Origin: Bartonella sp. HY328
GTDB taxonomy: Bacteria > Pseudomonadota > Alphaproteobacteria > Rhizobiales > Rhizobiaceae
Assembly (NCBI RefSeq): GCF_025449335.1
Contig: NZ_CP104883.1
Coordinates: 1,852,501-1,916,500, forward strand
Length of the DNA: 64,000 nucleotides
Reading direction: 5' to 3'
The position numbers and the translations under genes are program-made. Each line of letters starts with the position of its first letter. Position 1 is the stretch's first letter. Below are positions 8,724 through 17,757 of this stretch, in pieces. Under the pieces are notes generated by a model. The model did not search any database. It saw only the letters and a program-made list of their open reading frames with translations, and had not been told where the DNA came from.

Positions 8724-9581
8724 ATGAATTATCGCCATATTTATCATGCAGGCAATTTTGCCGATGTGTTTAAGCATATTATCGTAACACGAATTATCGA
8801 ATACCTAAAAAATAAAGATCAGGCTTTCCGTGTAATAGATACACATGCAGGCATAGGTTTATATAATCTAGGGGATCAGCGCGCACAAAAAACAGGTGAA
8901 TGGAAAGATGGCGTAGGGCAGATAATTGGTAAAAATCTCGATGCCGATGTTTTATCCTTGATTGCACCTTGGCTCGATATTATTGCAGATCTTAATGATC
9001 ACCAATCGGTATTAAAAAAATACCCTGGATCACCAATATTAATTCGCAAACTTTTGCGATTACAAGATCGTTTGACTGCGATGGAGCTGCATCCAGATGA
9101 TTATAAAATATTAAGATCTCATCTTGAAGGCGATTTTCAAACAAAAGTAATAAATTTAAATGGTTGGCTTGCTCTTTCAGCCCAATTACCACCAAAAGAA
9201 AAACGCGGTCTGGTACTCGTTGATCCTCCTTTTGAAATTGAGGGAGAGTTCGATCGTTTAGTTGAGGGGCTAGTAAAGGCCCATAAGCGATTTTCCTATG
9301 GAGTTTACGCCTTTTGGTATCCCGTAAAGCATTTTGATGCGGTGAAGAAATTTTGCAACCAGCTTTATGAAACAGGAATACCCAAAATATTGCGTTTAGA
9401 GTTACATATTCGCAAGCAATCATCGATTGCCAGTTTAGATGGCAACGGAATGATAATCGTAAACCCACCCTATACTTTGGAAAGTGAAATGAAATCACTC
9501 AGCCCGTTTTTGGTGAATACACTCGGCCGCGATGCTGGCGCTCATATGATCAATCAATGGATAAGACAAGAAAATAATTAA
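8724..9581 (+). CDS. rlmJ: 23S rRNA (adenine2030-N6)-methyltransferase
   Basis: 285 residues, the usual size for RlmJ. The N-terminus MNYRHIYHAGNFADVFKH is the family hallmark. VIDTHAGIGLY corresponds to the SAM-binding motif I region and LVDPPFE to the catalytic (D/N)PPF motif IV of N6-adenine methyltransferases. It methylates A2030 of 23S rRNA. It is monocistronic, divergent from glnD, with no gene within 660 bases downstream. Confidence 0.95.
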   Translation: MNYRHIYHAGNFADVFKHIIVTRIIEYLKNKDQAFRVIDTHAGIGLYNLGDQRAQKTGEWKDGVGQIIGKNLDADVLSLIAPWLDIIADLNDHQSVLKKYPGSPILIRKLLRLQDRLTAMELHPDDYKILRSHLEGDFQTKVINLNGWLALSAQLPPKEKRGLVLVDPPFEIEGEFDRLVEGLVKAHKRFSYGVYAFWYPVKHFDAVKKFCNQLYETGIPKILRLELHIRKQSSIASLDGNGMIIVNPPYTLESEMKSLSPFLVNTLGRDAGAHMINQWIRQENN

Positions 9582-10245
9582 AGCAATTTGACGCTGGAAG
9601 CAAAACGGGCACATAGCCTAGCATTGGGGAAAATTGATTTGGGTAGAGACTGTCGATTATGGCATTGCATGGTGTAAAATGGTTAATCATCAATATTATT
9701 GGATCAAGATAGGAGGTCTAATTTCAAGTTTTGCCAATAGCACATTAAACTTATAGCAGTGTCTGCTCTGTCCAAATGGTCTTTGATGATTTAGATGTTT
9801 TTTAGTGAACTTTAGGCTTTTGTCTTTATTGTGTATGGATGTTTAAAACCAACAGGCATTCAACAACCTTGGTCAGCAATGAATTCTTAATTCGTAACGT
9901 AGAACCAACAAAATGTGATAAGCACTCTTACTCTTATCGTACGTTGGCTGCGCTGGTCATCAAGTGCATTTAATAAATGTGCTTAAATCTTGAGCTATGG
10001 CGATCTAATTCGCATTGTCATAGATTTCATGGTGCTATTGAATTTGCGCTGCATAATTAAGATGAAAATTTTCAATAGCTATGTTTAATATCTTATTTAA
10101 GTTAATAATTTTAGTGTATAAATTGCCTTAAAAAAAACTTAACGATAGAAATGTAATTTCGTTGAATTGCTTTATATAATTATTTAAATTACACAATTAT
10201 TTTTCAGGACCTTTTAAGGCCATTTTAGAGACAAGGTTTTTAAAA
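9582..10245. other. Gap of 664 bases; no gene recognised
   Basis: No frame of useful length or recognisable motif on either strand. The first 300 bases are less A+T-rich than the rest and could be remnant coding sequence, but I could not match them to a family. The end near 10200 should hold the promoter of the following lipoprotein gene. Confidence 0.35.
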
Positions 10246-10629
10246 ATGTACAATTTTACGCGCCTCTTCACATTTGGAGCTACTGTTTTATCGTTAGGTA
10301 TTTTGGGTGGTTGTGTGACAACCAATGGCGATGGTTCAGCTAAACCGATTAAACCTTTTGCCCCAAAAGCTACATTAACAACGCCATCGGCCCAAGCCTG
10401 TATTAATGCCGCAGCAAATAAATACTATCTTCCAACCAAAGTTATAAAAGCAACTGATTCCGCAAAAGCGCAAGATGGATCAACTGTTATTACTCTAAAA
10501 GTAGATTTACGGGATGCACGATGTGTTATTAACAGCAATGGGTCGGTTCGTTTAGTTGCAGATACCAGTCCTAAAAGTGCAGATCAAATAGAAGCGGAAA
10601 AGGCGGCAGCTGAAGGGCGTACATTATAA
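10246..10629 (+). CDS. Small putative lipoprotein of unknown function
   Basis: 127 residues. The N-terminus has a basic/polar start, a hydrophobic stretch and the lipobox LGGC at about residues 20-23, indicating lipidation and membrane anchoring. The mature part has a central QACINAAANKYYLP segment and a second cysteine in DARCVINSNG, followed by a Lys/Glu/Ala-rich tail. AAGG precedes the ATG by about 9 bases. I do not recognise a family and infer no function. It stands alone, with about 330 bases before pyrH. Confidence 0.75.
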   Translation: MYNFTRLFTFGATVLSLGILGGCVTTNGDGSAKPIKPFAPKATLTTPSAQACINAAANKYYLPTKVIKATDSAKAQDGSTVITLKVDLRDARCVINSNGSVRLVADTSPKSADQIEAEKAAAEGRTL

Positions 10630-10960
10630 AATATTAAAACGAAGCGATACCTGACAATAGGCACCCTCAAAAATTTTAGATATTTTAAAACATTTAACAT
10701 TTAGTTTTGCAGGCATTGAATAATGGCAGTATCAATAATGTTTTGGTGAAACACGATGGTTCGTATGAAATCTATATGATTTTCATTTCCATATTTAAAG
10801 CAAAACTAGAAATAATGCTTGATTGCAGGATATCTAACTGAGTTATGGTGGAAAAGCTTTGCTCTCAACCACCAAAATGGTTTAATTTGCGTGTTGATTG
10901 GTGACAAATGGTCCTTGTTGGTGTATCGACTGCAAAAATTATATGCTGGAGAATTTTAAT
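10630..10960. other. Gap upstream of pyrH
   Basis: 331 bases. In most Hyphomicrobiales rpsB and tsf precede pyrH; neither is present here. The frame of pyrH is open back to 10898, but the extra residues are cysteine-rich and unlike the family, so I treat them as leader sequence. Confidence 0.4.
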
Positions 10961-11686
10961 ATGACACATAGCCCTCGATATAAACGGATTTTGCTAAAAG
11001 CATCTGGCGAGGCGCTGATGGGGGGACAGAGTTTTGGTATTGATGTTTCAGTAGCCGATCGAATTGCTGCAGATATCAAGGACGCGCGCGATTTAGGGGT
11101 AGAGGTCGGTATTGTTATTGGCGGCGGAAATATTTTCCGCGGTGTTGCGGTTGCTTCACGTGGTGGAGATCGTGTTACCGGCGATCACATGGGGATGCTT
11201 GCTACCGCAATCAACTCATTGGCTTTGCGCACCTCATTGACGAAAATTGGAGTTGACGCGGTAGTTTTATCTGCAATTGCTATGCCGCAGATTTCAGAAA
11301 GCTTTTCACAGCGCAAAGCTATGGCTTATTTAAACATGGGCAAAGTTGTGATTTTCGCTGGGGGAACTGGCAATCCATTTTTCACAACAGACACCGCTGC
11401 AGCCCTTCGTGCGGCAGAGATCGGCGCCGATGTACTTTTAAAGGGTACACAAGTTGATGGCATTTATACAGCAGATCCAAAAATCGATCAAAATGCAACT
11501 CGCTTTGATCAATTATCCCATGATGAAGTTTTACAACGTGGTTTATCGGTTATGGATACGACAGCTGTTGCTTTGGCACGTGAAAACAATATTCCAATTA
11601 TCGTTTACTCAATCCACAATCGGGGTGGCCTTGCCGATGTGCTCAATGGACAAGGCCAGTATACATTAGTCTCAGATGACGTTTAA
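10961..11686 (+). CDS. pyrH: Uridylate (UMP) kinase
   Basis: 241 residues, the normal size. Family motifs are YKRILLKASGEALMG, the glycine loop VIGGGNIFRG, DHMGMLATAINSLALR, and the C-terminal TTDTAAALRAAEIGADVLLKGT and DGIYTADP. It phosphorylates UMP to UDP and belongs to the amino-acid-kinase fold, active as a hexamer. ATG 10961 was chosen because GGAG lies 8 bases upstream and the protein then starts MTHSPRYKRI as in relatives. frr follows after 30 bases, so pyrH and frr are probably one transcript. Confidence 0.97.
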   Translation: MTHSPRYKRILLKASGEALMGGQSFGIDVSVADRIAADIKDARDLGVEVGIVIGGGNIFRGVAVASRGGDRVTGDHMGMLATAINSLALRTSLTKIGVDAVVLSAIAMPQISESFSQRKAMAYLNMGKVVIFAGGTGNPFFTTDTAAALRAAEIGADVLLKGTQVDGIYTADPKIDQNATRFDQLSHDEVLQRGLSVMDTTAVALARENNIPIIVYSIHNRGGLADVLNGQGQYTLVSDDV

Positions 11687-11716
11687 TACATCTCGTTTAA
11701 ATTTAAGGAGAGTGAA

Positions 11717-12277
11717 ATGAGTGACGCTATAAATATTGACGACCTTAAACGTCGTATGGAAGGGGCTATATCCTCTTTTAAGCACGAGTTAGGTGGTTTA
11801 CGAACAGGCCGCGCATCTGCTAGCCTCTTAGAACCTATTACAGTTATTGCCTATGGTTCTGCAGTTCCAATCAATCAAGTTGCCAATATTTCTGTACCCG
11901 AACCACGCATGCTATCGGTATCAGTTTGGGATAAAACCATGGTCGGTGCTGTTGAACGTGCAATCCGCGATTCTGGTCTTGGTCTCAATCCAATTACCGA
12001 CGGAACAAACCTACGCATTCCTTTACCCGAGCTTAATGAAGAGCGCCGCCGTGAATTGGTAAAAATTGCGCATCAATATGCCGAACAAGCAAAAGTTGCT
12101 ACGCGTCACGTTCGTCGCGATGGTATGGATGCTTTAAAAAAGGCTGAAAAAGATGGTACAATCGGTCAGGATGATACACGTGCCTTATCTGAACGCGTCC
12201 AAAAAATGACTGATGAGACAATTACTGAAGTAGATAAGGTTTTGGTCGCTAAAGAAGCGGAAATTATGCAAGTTTAG
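11717..12277 (+). CDS. frr: Ribosome recycling factor
   Basis: 186 residues, the standard RRF length. Recognisable blocks are LRTGRASASLLEPI, NISVPEPRML, DGTNLRIPLPELNEERR and VRRDGMDALKKAEKDG. Together with EF-G it splits post-termination ribosomes. AAGGAGAG precedes the ATG. It lies 30 bases after pyrH. The usual next gene uppS is separated by almost 500 bases here, with a long hairpin in between. Confidence 0.97.
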   Translation: MSDAINIDDLKRRMEGAISSFKHELGGLRTGRASASLLEPITVIAYGSAVPINQVANISVPEPRMLSVSVWDKTMVGAVERAIRDSGLGLNPITDGTNLRIPLPELNEERRRELVKIAHQYAEQAKVATRHVRRDGMDALKKAEKDGTIGQDDTRALSERVQKMTDETITEVDKVLVAKEAEIMQV

Positions 12278-12760
12278 TTTTAACTAATTAGTTTTTTAAA
12301 TCAAAATATTGACCAAAAAAACTATTTTAATATTGGCTATGGTTGAAATTACCTTATATTTTGACCATAGCAATATTTTAGGTTGATTACAGCATAATCT
12401 TTTGAATCTTTTATCCAAACTATGCCAAATGGCTCAACATTAATTTTATGCAGCTCATTTGATTATTTAAAAGATTAAGTGTTCTTTGAATATGGCCTAG
12501 TTATTATTGAAATATTAATTATTCAATATGTGCGATTATCTCTTCAAAATAGTATTTTTGCTATTTGCGTTTATTTTGAATATATTTATTTCAAACAAGA
12601 CCTATGCTATATTGTGTTTTCTGCTCAACTTGAATTTAAACAGTAGATAGTTTTTCGTTAGAACATATTGCTATCTATATGATTTTACTTAAAAAGTAAT
12701 TATTAATTACTGTATTGTTAATACGTGTCCTGTTGCGTATTTACCCAAAAAGGTTAAACT
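12278..12760. other. Gap between frr and uppS
   Basis: 483 very A+T-rich bases. They contain the hairpin at 12329-12377 and presumably a separate promoter for uppS. No small gene was recognised. Confidence 0.4.
12329..12377 (+). terminator. Long hairpin after frr, probable transcription end
   Basis: The left arm AATATTGGCTATGGT pairs with ACCATAGCAATATT over 14 bp with one bulged G, around a 20-base loop. TTTTAGG follows. It lies 52 bases after the frr stop. The U-run is short, so termination efficiency is uncertain. Confidence 0.45.
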
Positions 12761-13480
12761 GTGTCTCAGCCCAAACATATAGCGATTATAATGGATGGAA
12801 ATGGCCGGTGGGCTAAGAAAAGGCAACTTCCTCGCGTTGCTGGACATAAGGCCGGAGCGGAAGCCCTTCGCAAAATTGTTGATCATGGCAACAAAATTGG
12901 CATAAAGTGGTTAACTTTTTTTGCATTTTCATCTGAAAATTGGGCGCGGCCCAAGGATGAGGTTAGCCACCTCCTCTCCCTTTTAAAATATTTTATCCGT
13001 AGTGATATCAATAAGCTAAAAGCTAATAATGTACGCGTTAGAATTATTGGTTGCCGCCAAGGTCTTAGCGACGATATATTAAGCCTTTTAGAAGATGCTG
13101 AAAAAACTACGGCTGCTAATGATGGATTGAATTTTATAGTAGCCTTTAACTATGGTAGCCGTAATGAAATTACGCGTAGCGTCAAAACAATTGCAGAGCA
13201 AATAAGCCAAGGTGTTTTAAAACCAGAAGAAATTACCGAAGCACTTATATCTTCACACCTTGACACTTGCTTTATGCCTGATCCAGATCTGATTATCCGC
13301 ACAAGTGGAGAAATGCGTTTATCGAACTTTTTACTTTGGCAAGCCGCATATGCAGAATTATGTTTTGTTCCGTGCTTTTGGCCAGATTTTTCAAGCGTGG
13401 ATTTTGATAAGGCGATAGAAGCTTATCAAAAACGCGATCGCCGGTTTGGTGCTGTTTCACAAAATGATTTGATCCTTTGA
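12761..13480 (+). CDS. uppS: Isoprenyl transferase (undecaprenyl diphosphate synthase)
   Basis: 239 residues from a GTG start with AAAGG about 8 bases upstream. Cis-prenyltransferase motifs are IIMDGNGRWAKKR (catalytic Asp), FSSENWARP, FNYGSRNEI and DLIIRTSGEMRLSNFLLWQ. It condenses isopentenyl diphosphate onto farnesyl diphosphate to make the C55 carrier for peptidoglycan and O-antigen synthesis. It precedes cdsA, as is usual in the group. Confidence 0.96.
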   Translation: MSQPKHIAIIMDGNGRWAKKRQLPRVAGHKAGAEALRKIVDHGNKIGIKWLTFFAFSSENWARPKDEVSHLLSLLKYFIRSDINKLKANNVRVRIIGCRQGLSDDILSLLEDAEKTTAANDGLNFIVAFNYGSRNEITRSVKTIAEQISQGVLKPEEITEALISSHLDTCFMPDPDLIIRTSGEMRLSNFLLWQAAYAELCFVPCFWPDFSSVDFDKAIEAYQKRDRRFGAVSQNDLIL

Positions 13481-13645
13481 TTTAAATTGGCTACAAAAGA
13501 TATAAAGCAGAATTATAACATTATATCCGAATATCATGATTGAGTTGCTTGGTCTAAAAGGAACCATTTATGATAGGTTATCATCGGATAAGGAAAGGCC
13601 AAAAGATAATATGAAAACTCAAGTTGTTTTATACGGTGGTAGTTA

Positions 13646-14479
13646 ATGTCGAATTTGCAAACCCGAATTATTACGGCATTAATTTTAGCGCTTTTAACGC
13701 TTGTAGTCACCTTTTTAGGTGGCATTTGGTTTTCAATTCTTTCTTTTCTAATTGGTCTTGCGGTACTACATGAGTGGCAAACAATCAGTAAAGCAAAGCA
13801 AAATAATTTAACATTCTTTTTGGGATGGATATTCTATTTTTCGATTTTTGCTTTAGTATTATTTAAATTTGACATTTTTATTATTTTCACCGCTGTTATT
13901 CTATTTTCAGTAGTTTTGGCTTTTGCTTTTTTAAAAAATGCTGGTTGGGTCGCAGGCGGATTTCTATACGGCACCCTTCCCGCGCTTGCGCTCACGCTTC
14001 TACGTGGCGATGAACAAATGGGATTCGGCGCCATTGTTTTTCTATTTGCAATTGTTTGGGGAACCGATATTGCCGCCTACTTCAATGGACGTGCGCTTGG
14101 CGGCCCCAAACTTGCTCCCAAATTTTCCCCTAACAAAACTTGGTCTGGAGCAATAGGTGGAGCAGCTATTGGCGTTGCCGGCGGTGTACTGGTTGTACTG
14201 CTGTTGATGAAAAATTCACTTGTTGTAAGTATTACTCCAACCGATATTTGGGTACCGTTGCTTGCTCTTGTTCTTTCAATTGCGTCACAAGCAGGTGATA
14301 TTGGAGAATCTTGGGTGAAGCGTTACTTTGGGGTTAAGGATTCAAGTAACCTACTTCCAGGACATGGGGGGGTAATGGATCGGGTTGACGGCTTGGTTGC
14401 TGCAGCTGTCTTACTATATATTATTGCAGCTATTTTCGCGGATCCAAGAGCGCCTGCTAACCTTTTCAATTTACTTTAG
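13646..14479 (+). CDS. cdsA: Phosphatidate cytidylyltransferase (CDP-diglyceride synthase)
   Basis: 277 residues with seven or eight membrane segments. The C-terminal CdsA signature is complete: SQAGDIGESWVKR, then KDSSNLLPGHGGVMDRVDG. It converts phosphatidic acid and CTP to CDP-diacylglycerol in the inner membrane. It follows uppS by 165 bases. The genes normally downstream in this order (rseP, bamA, lpxD, fabZ, lpxA, lpxI) are absent here. Confidence 0.95.
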   Translation: MSNLQTRIITALILALLTLVVTFLGGIWFSILSFLIGLAVLHEWQTISKAKQNNLTFFLGWIFYFSIFALVLFKFDIFIIFTAVILFSVVLAFAFLKNAGWVAGGFLYGTLPALALTLLRGDEQMGFGAIVFLFAIVWGTDIAAYFNGRALGGPKLAPKFSPNKTWSGAIGGAAIGVAGGVLVVLLLMKNSLVVSITPTDIWVPLLALVLSIASQAGDIGESWVKRYFGVKDSSNLLPGHGGVMDRVDGLVAAAVLLYIIAAIFADPRAPANLFNLL

Positions 14480-14553
14480 CAACCAGATAATATTATAATT
14501 TTTCAGTTTTCCATACACCTGAAATACTTATACGTCACAAAAGAGGAACCTTA

Positions 14554-14796
14554 ATGAAATTATCCATTCTTTTAGCAATTTGCAGCGGGGTTGTTGTGCT
14601 TAGCGGTTGCAGTTCAAATTCGTCATCCTTGGTTAAGAATGAAGGCGTAACGGAAACAACAGGTTATTGGTATCTTGGAGACAATGGGCAGCGCCAGTGG
14701 CGGACTTTCACCAGCGAGACAAATAACAAAGAAGATGCCTTTCAAAAAGGCTCTAATATAGGCGTCAGCCCTTTTGGAAGCGGCTCGGGACATTAA
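14554..14796 (+). CDS. Small putative lipoprotein of unknown function
   Basis: 80 residues. The signal segment MKLSILLAICSGVVVLSGC has the lipobox LSGC, giving a lipidated mature peptide of about 62 residues. It starts CSSNSSSLVKNE and contains GYWYLGDNGQRQW, an aromatic-rich stretch. AGAGGAA precedes the ATG at ideal spacing, supporting a real gene. It lies between cdsA and lpxB, where six other envelope genes usually sit. No family was recognised; the setting and lipobox suggest an envelope role. Confidence 0.8.
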   Translation: MKLSILLAICSGVVVLSGCSSNSSSLVKNEGVTETTGYWYLGDNGQRQWRTFTSETNNKEDAFQKGSNIGVSPFGSGSGH

Positions 14797-14930
14797 TTTG
14801 TCCAGTATCTTTTGAGGTACTTATTTTAGCTTAGTAAAGTTAAATGTGAGAAACATTAAGGTTAAAATAAAGCACTTTTCGTTTTTTCGATTAAATCAAT
14901 GATCATGCATTTTAAGGCATATTTCGCTCG

Positions 14931-16094
14931 ATGACAAAAAAATTAAAAATTGCCATTGTTGCAGGTGAAGAATCTGGCGACTTACTTGGCGCGGATCTCA
15001 TGGAAGTATTGACAAAGAAGTCTAGTGTGCCCATTGAATTGATTGGCGTTGGTGGTCAACACCTAGAAAGATATGGTTTAAAAAGTTTTTTTGACCCAGA
15101 GGACATCGCGCTTATGGGCATTAGTGCTGTATTGAAACGGTTACCTAAACTCTATTCGCACATAAAAAATCTTGCACAATTTATAGCAGACCAGAATCCT
15201 GACTGTCTTATTATTATTGATAGCCCAGATTTTACCCATCGCGTTGCTAAACGTGTGCGTGCATTAAATCCATCAATCCCAATTATTAAATATATTGCCC
15301 CCTCTGTTTGGGCTTGGCGGCCGCAACGCGCGAAAGAAATGCGCGGCTATATTGACCACGTCCTCGTTATTTTACCTTTTGAACCAAAAGTTATGGAAAT
15401 GCTAGATGGCCCACCTTCAACCTATGTTGGTCATCGTTTGCTTGCATCCACTCCAATTGAGGACGTGCGTCATTTCCGGCAAAAGCGAATTGAGGTTGAA
15501 GAAAAGCGAGTTATTATTTTACCAGGCTCGCGTAGATCTGAAGTACGTGCTCTAATGCCGGACTTTGGTAGGGCGGTCAATGAACTGTCACAACGCGTAA
15601 AAAATGTTGACTTTATATTGCCAACTTTACCCAAAATTGAAAAGGAAGTGCGACAATTAGTGTCCGAGTGGGCTGTTAAACCCACTATTGTCGTCGGCGA
15701 GACTGAAAAATGGCAAGCATTTAAACAAGCTGATGTTGCACTGGCTGCATCTGGAACTGTGTCATTAGAGCTGGCTTTATGTAACATACCAACTGTTTTG
15801 GCATATCGTGCTGATTGGTTTACAAAATTAATTGTTTTATCCAAAATTACTATTTGGTCGGCGGCTCTACCCAATATAATCGCCGATGAACCTGTTGTTC
15901 CTGAATATTTTAATGAATATATCAATGTCGGCATGCTAGCCCGACAAGTAGAACGACTTAGCCATACAGGGCCAGCACAAAGTGCACAATTAGAAGGTTT
16001 TCAAAAAATTTATGATATTATGAAAACTGACCGGCCTTCTGGTGAAATTGCAGCTGACGTCATTATGGGGTTCTTAAATCCTCACAGCGTATAA
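14931..16094 (+). CDS. lpxB: Lipid-A-disaccharide synthase
   Basis: 387 residues, typical for LpxB (GT19). Motifs include VAGEESGDLLGADL, FFDPEDIALMGIS, IDSPDFTHRVAKRVR, APSVWAWRPQRAKEMRGY and ILPGSRRSEVR. It joins lipid X and UDP-2,3-diacylglucosamine to form the lipid A disaccharide. No lpxD, lpxA, lpxI or fabZ adjoins it, although these form one cluster in most Hyphomicrobiales. The ATG is 135 bases after the small lipoprotein gene. Confidence 0.95.
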   Translation: MTKKLKIAIVAGEESGDLLGADLMEVLTKKSSVPIELIGVGGQHLERYGLKSFFDPEDIALMGISAVLKRLPKLYSHIKNLAQFIADQNPDCLIIIDSPDFTHRVAKRVRALNPSIPIIKYIAPSVWAWRPQRAKEMRGYIDHVLVILPFEPKVMEMLDGPPSTYVGHRLLASTPIEDVRHFRQKRIEVEEKRVIILPGSRRSEVRALMPDFGRAVNELSQRVKNVDFILPTLPKIEKEVRQLVSEWAVKPTIVVGETEKWQAFKQADVALAASGTVSLELALCNIPTVLAYRADWFTKLIVLSKITIWSAALPNIIADEPVVPEYFNEYINVGMLARQVERLSHTGPAQSAQLEGFQKIYDIMKTDRPSGEIAADVIMGFLNPHSV

Positions 16095-16435
16095 TAGCGT
16101 GCTTTGAGTTTTAGCCTGTTAGTTGTCTCAAGCTATGATTAGTTTACTTTAATATAATGCGTTATTTAGTAGCGAATCTCTTATTGAGCGTTAGTGGTAT
16201 TTGTTTTCGACCGATTGCCTTTGCAAATGCCTGATAATATGCAGGCAATCACTCGATATGCTACAAATTACCCTATCGCAAAAAAATGCAATTTTTATCA
16301 ATATAGCATTTTTAAAAAGGCAAATAGACAAGCTTCAGGCACACCAACCGTCAAGCGATCTATTTGCATTTCATAAATGGGTGAACCCTCTCATCTATAT
16401 CGCCATAATGTAAAGTACCCACGACATAATGACGG
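16095..16435. other. Convergent gap between lpxB and the glycosylase gene
   Basis: 341 bases. An 8-bp inverted repeat GATTGCCT (16213-16220) / AGGCAATC (16243-16250) lies here but lacks a T-run on either side. Two short overlapping frames in this stretch have no start signal or family resemblance and were not accepted as genes. Confidence 0.4.
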
Positions 16436-17128
16436 CTAGCTTCCATTTGTTGTTAAAGCCATAAAATCGACATCTTGGTTCTTAACGATTTTTTGCAAAA
16501 CTGGTAACAATTCATCGCTAAACCAAGAGTTCTTTTTAATCCAAGATGTATTGCGCCAAGATGGATGCGGTAGCGGTAAAACATGGTAGCCCATTGGTTG
16601 CTTTATTCTTAAAATATCGCGCCAGTTGCTAACTGTTTGGGTAAGATTTTTTCCCAATCCCTGTTTAATATGCCATTTTTGCGCATATTGACCAATGGCT
16701 AAAACAACCTTAATTTGTGGCATAAGGCAGAATAATTGCGCGTGCCATTGCTGTTGACATTCTTTTCTTGGCGGAAGGTCAGATCCTTTACTATCATAAC
16801 CAGGAAAACAAAATCCCATTGGCACAATTGCAAAATTGTCTTTATTATAAAAATATTGCGCTGTTACATCAAGCCATTGTCGCAAACGGTTGCCCGATGC
16901 ATCATTAAATGGAATTCCCGTTTCAAAGACTTTCAAACCAGGGGCCTGTCCTGCAATGGCAATTTGCGCTTTATTTGAACTTATACAGACTGGTCGGGGC
17001 TCAACGGGCAAAGCAGGAAAATATTTCGGGCAATCCTGACAAATTCGGCAGCTTTTAATATCTTCATCAAGCTTTGCTAATTGCGATTGAAAATTACCAT
17101 AGGTGTTTTTCCTAATGCTTTCCTGCAT
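16436..17128 (-). CDS. Uracil-DNA glycosylase superfamily protein
   Basis: 230 residues from ATG 17128, 17 bases after the nuclease stop. The UDG-fold motifs are IAGQAPGLKVFETGIPFNDASG (motif 1 region), VPMGFCFPG, VVLAIGQYAQKW and the C-terminal PLPHPSWRN loop. An N-terminal CRICQDCP cluster could ligate metal, as in iron-sulfur family 4/5 enzymes, but I see only three closely spaced cysteines. It probably excises uracil or other deaminated bases from DNA. An upstream in-frame extension to 17275 overlaps the preceding gene and was rejected. It is the last gene of a likely minus-strand run. Confidence 0.85.
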   Translation of the reverse strand: MQESIRKNTYGNFQSQLAKLDEDIKSCRICQDCPKYFPALPVEPRPVCISSNKAQIAIAGQAPGLKVFETGIPFNDASGNRLRQWLDVTAQYFYNKDNFAIVPMGFCFPGYDSKGSDLPPRKECQQQWHAQLFCLMPQIKVVLAIGQYAQKWHIKQGLGKNLTQTVSNWRDILRIKQPMGYHVLPLPHPSWRNTSWIKKNSWFSDELLPVLQKIVKNQDVDFMALTTNGS

Positions 17129-17144
17129 TTTTAATCTCGATATT

Positions 17145-17711
17145 TCAATTTTTGCGTGGGTTATCTTTTCGCCATTGATTAGGGCGCTGTACTTGCCACA
17201 CCCACATGCCAAGTTTATTGCTTTTAGCAAAACGTTCTTCTTTGGGGTAACTTGAATAGCTAACTGCCCAGCCATCTTCTACCATTTGGCGACTAATATC
17301 GATATTTTCAACCATACACTGCCCCAAAATACGTTTATATTTATCCCGCTCTATCCATCTGCATGATACTTTACGCCCATTAATCATTTTGATTAAATGT
17401 TGCTTTGACAATTCACCGCAGGCAAATTTTTCTTGTCCCTTAGTGCAATATTGCGCAAGCTCAGGTGCGTCCATCCCAAGCAATCTTATTCTCTCGCCAT
17501 TAATGCGAATAGAATCACCATCGCTGATATGGGCAAAACCTGTAATTATATTGGCATTCGCTGTGTTAGTATTCAAACTATTCTGATCATTACTAAAGCC
17601 CTTTAGCAGCGCCAAGCAACCAATAATCAAAACAATAATGATAATGTCAGAAGGTTTACGCGCGCGCATTAATGAGCGCAGATTGATTGACGTCTTTTTT
17701 CTATGCAACAC
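17145..17711 (-). CDS. Membrane-anchored staphylococcal-nuclease-like (SNase/TNase) protein
   Basis: 188 residues. A basic N-terminus is followed by one hydrophobic segment (IIIIVLIIGCLALL, about residues 23-36), a signal or anchor. The SNase domain has DGDSIRINGERIRLLGMDAPE (Asp and Arg of the active site), RDKYKRILGQC (second Arg region) and EDGWAVSY. It is predicted to cleave nucleic acid outside the cytoplasmic membrane. Such genes are common in Hyphomicrobiales beside uracil-DNA glycosylase family genes, as here, but a shared function is not established. Confidence 0.88.
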   Translation of the reverse strand: MLHRKKTSINLRSLMRARKPSDIIIIVLIIGCLALLKGFSNDQNSLNTNTANANIITGFAHISDGDSIRINGERIRLLGMDAPELAQYCTKGQEKFACGELSKQHLIKMINGRKVSCRWIERDKYKRILGQCMVENIDISRQMVEDGWAVSYSSYPKEERFAKSNKLGMWVWQVQRPNQWRKDNPRKN

Positions 17712-17757
17712 TTTATGCGCCTAAATGAACCTAGGTAAAACGAATGATAAAATAAAA

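Noticed and set aside
16194..16413. Two overlapping plus-strand frames of 60 and 70 codons after lpxB
   Set aside because: No ribosome site, unlikely composition, and they overlap each other in the convergent gap.
17129..17275. N-terminal extension of the uracil-DNA glycosylase
   Set aside because: It overlaps the upstream nuclease gene by 131 bases and lacks family resemblance.
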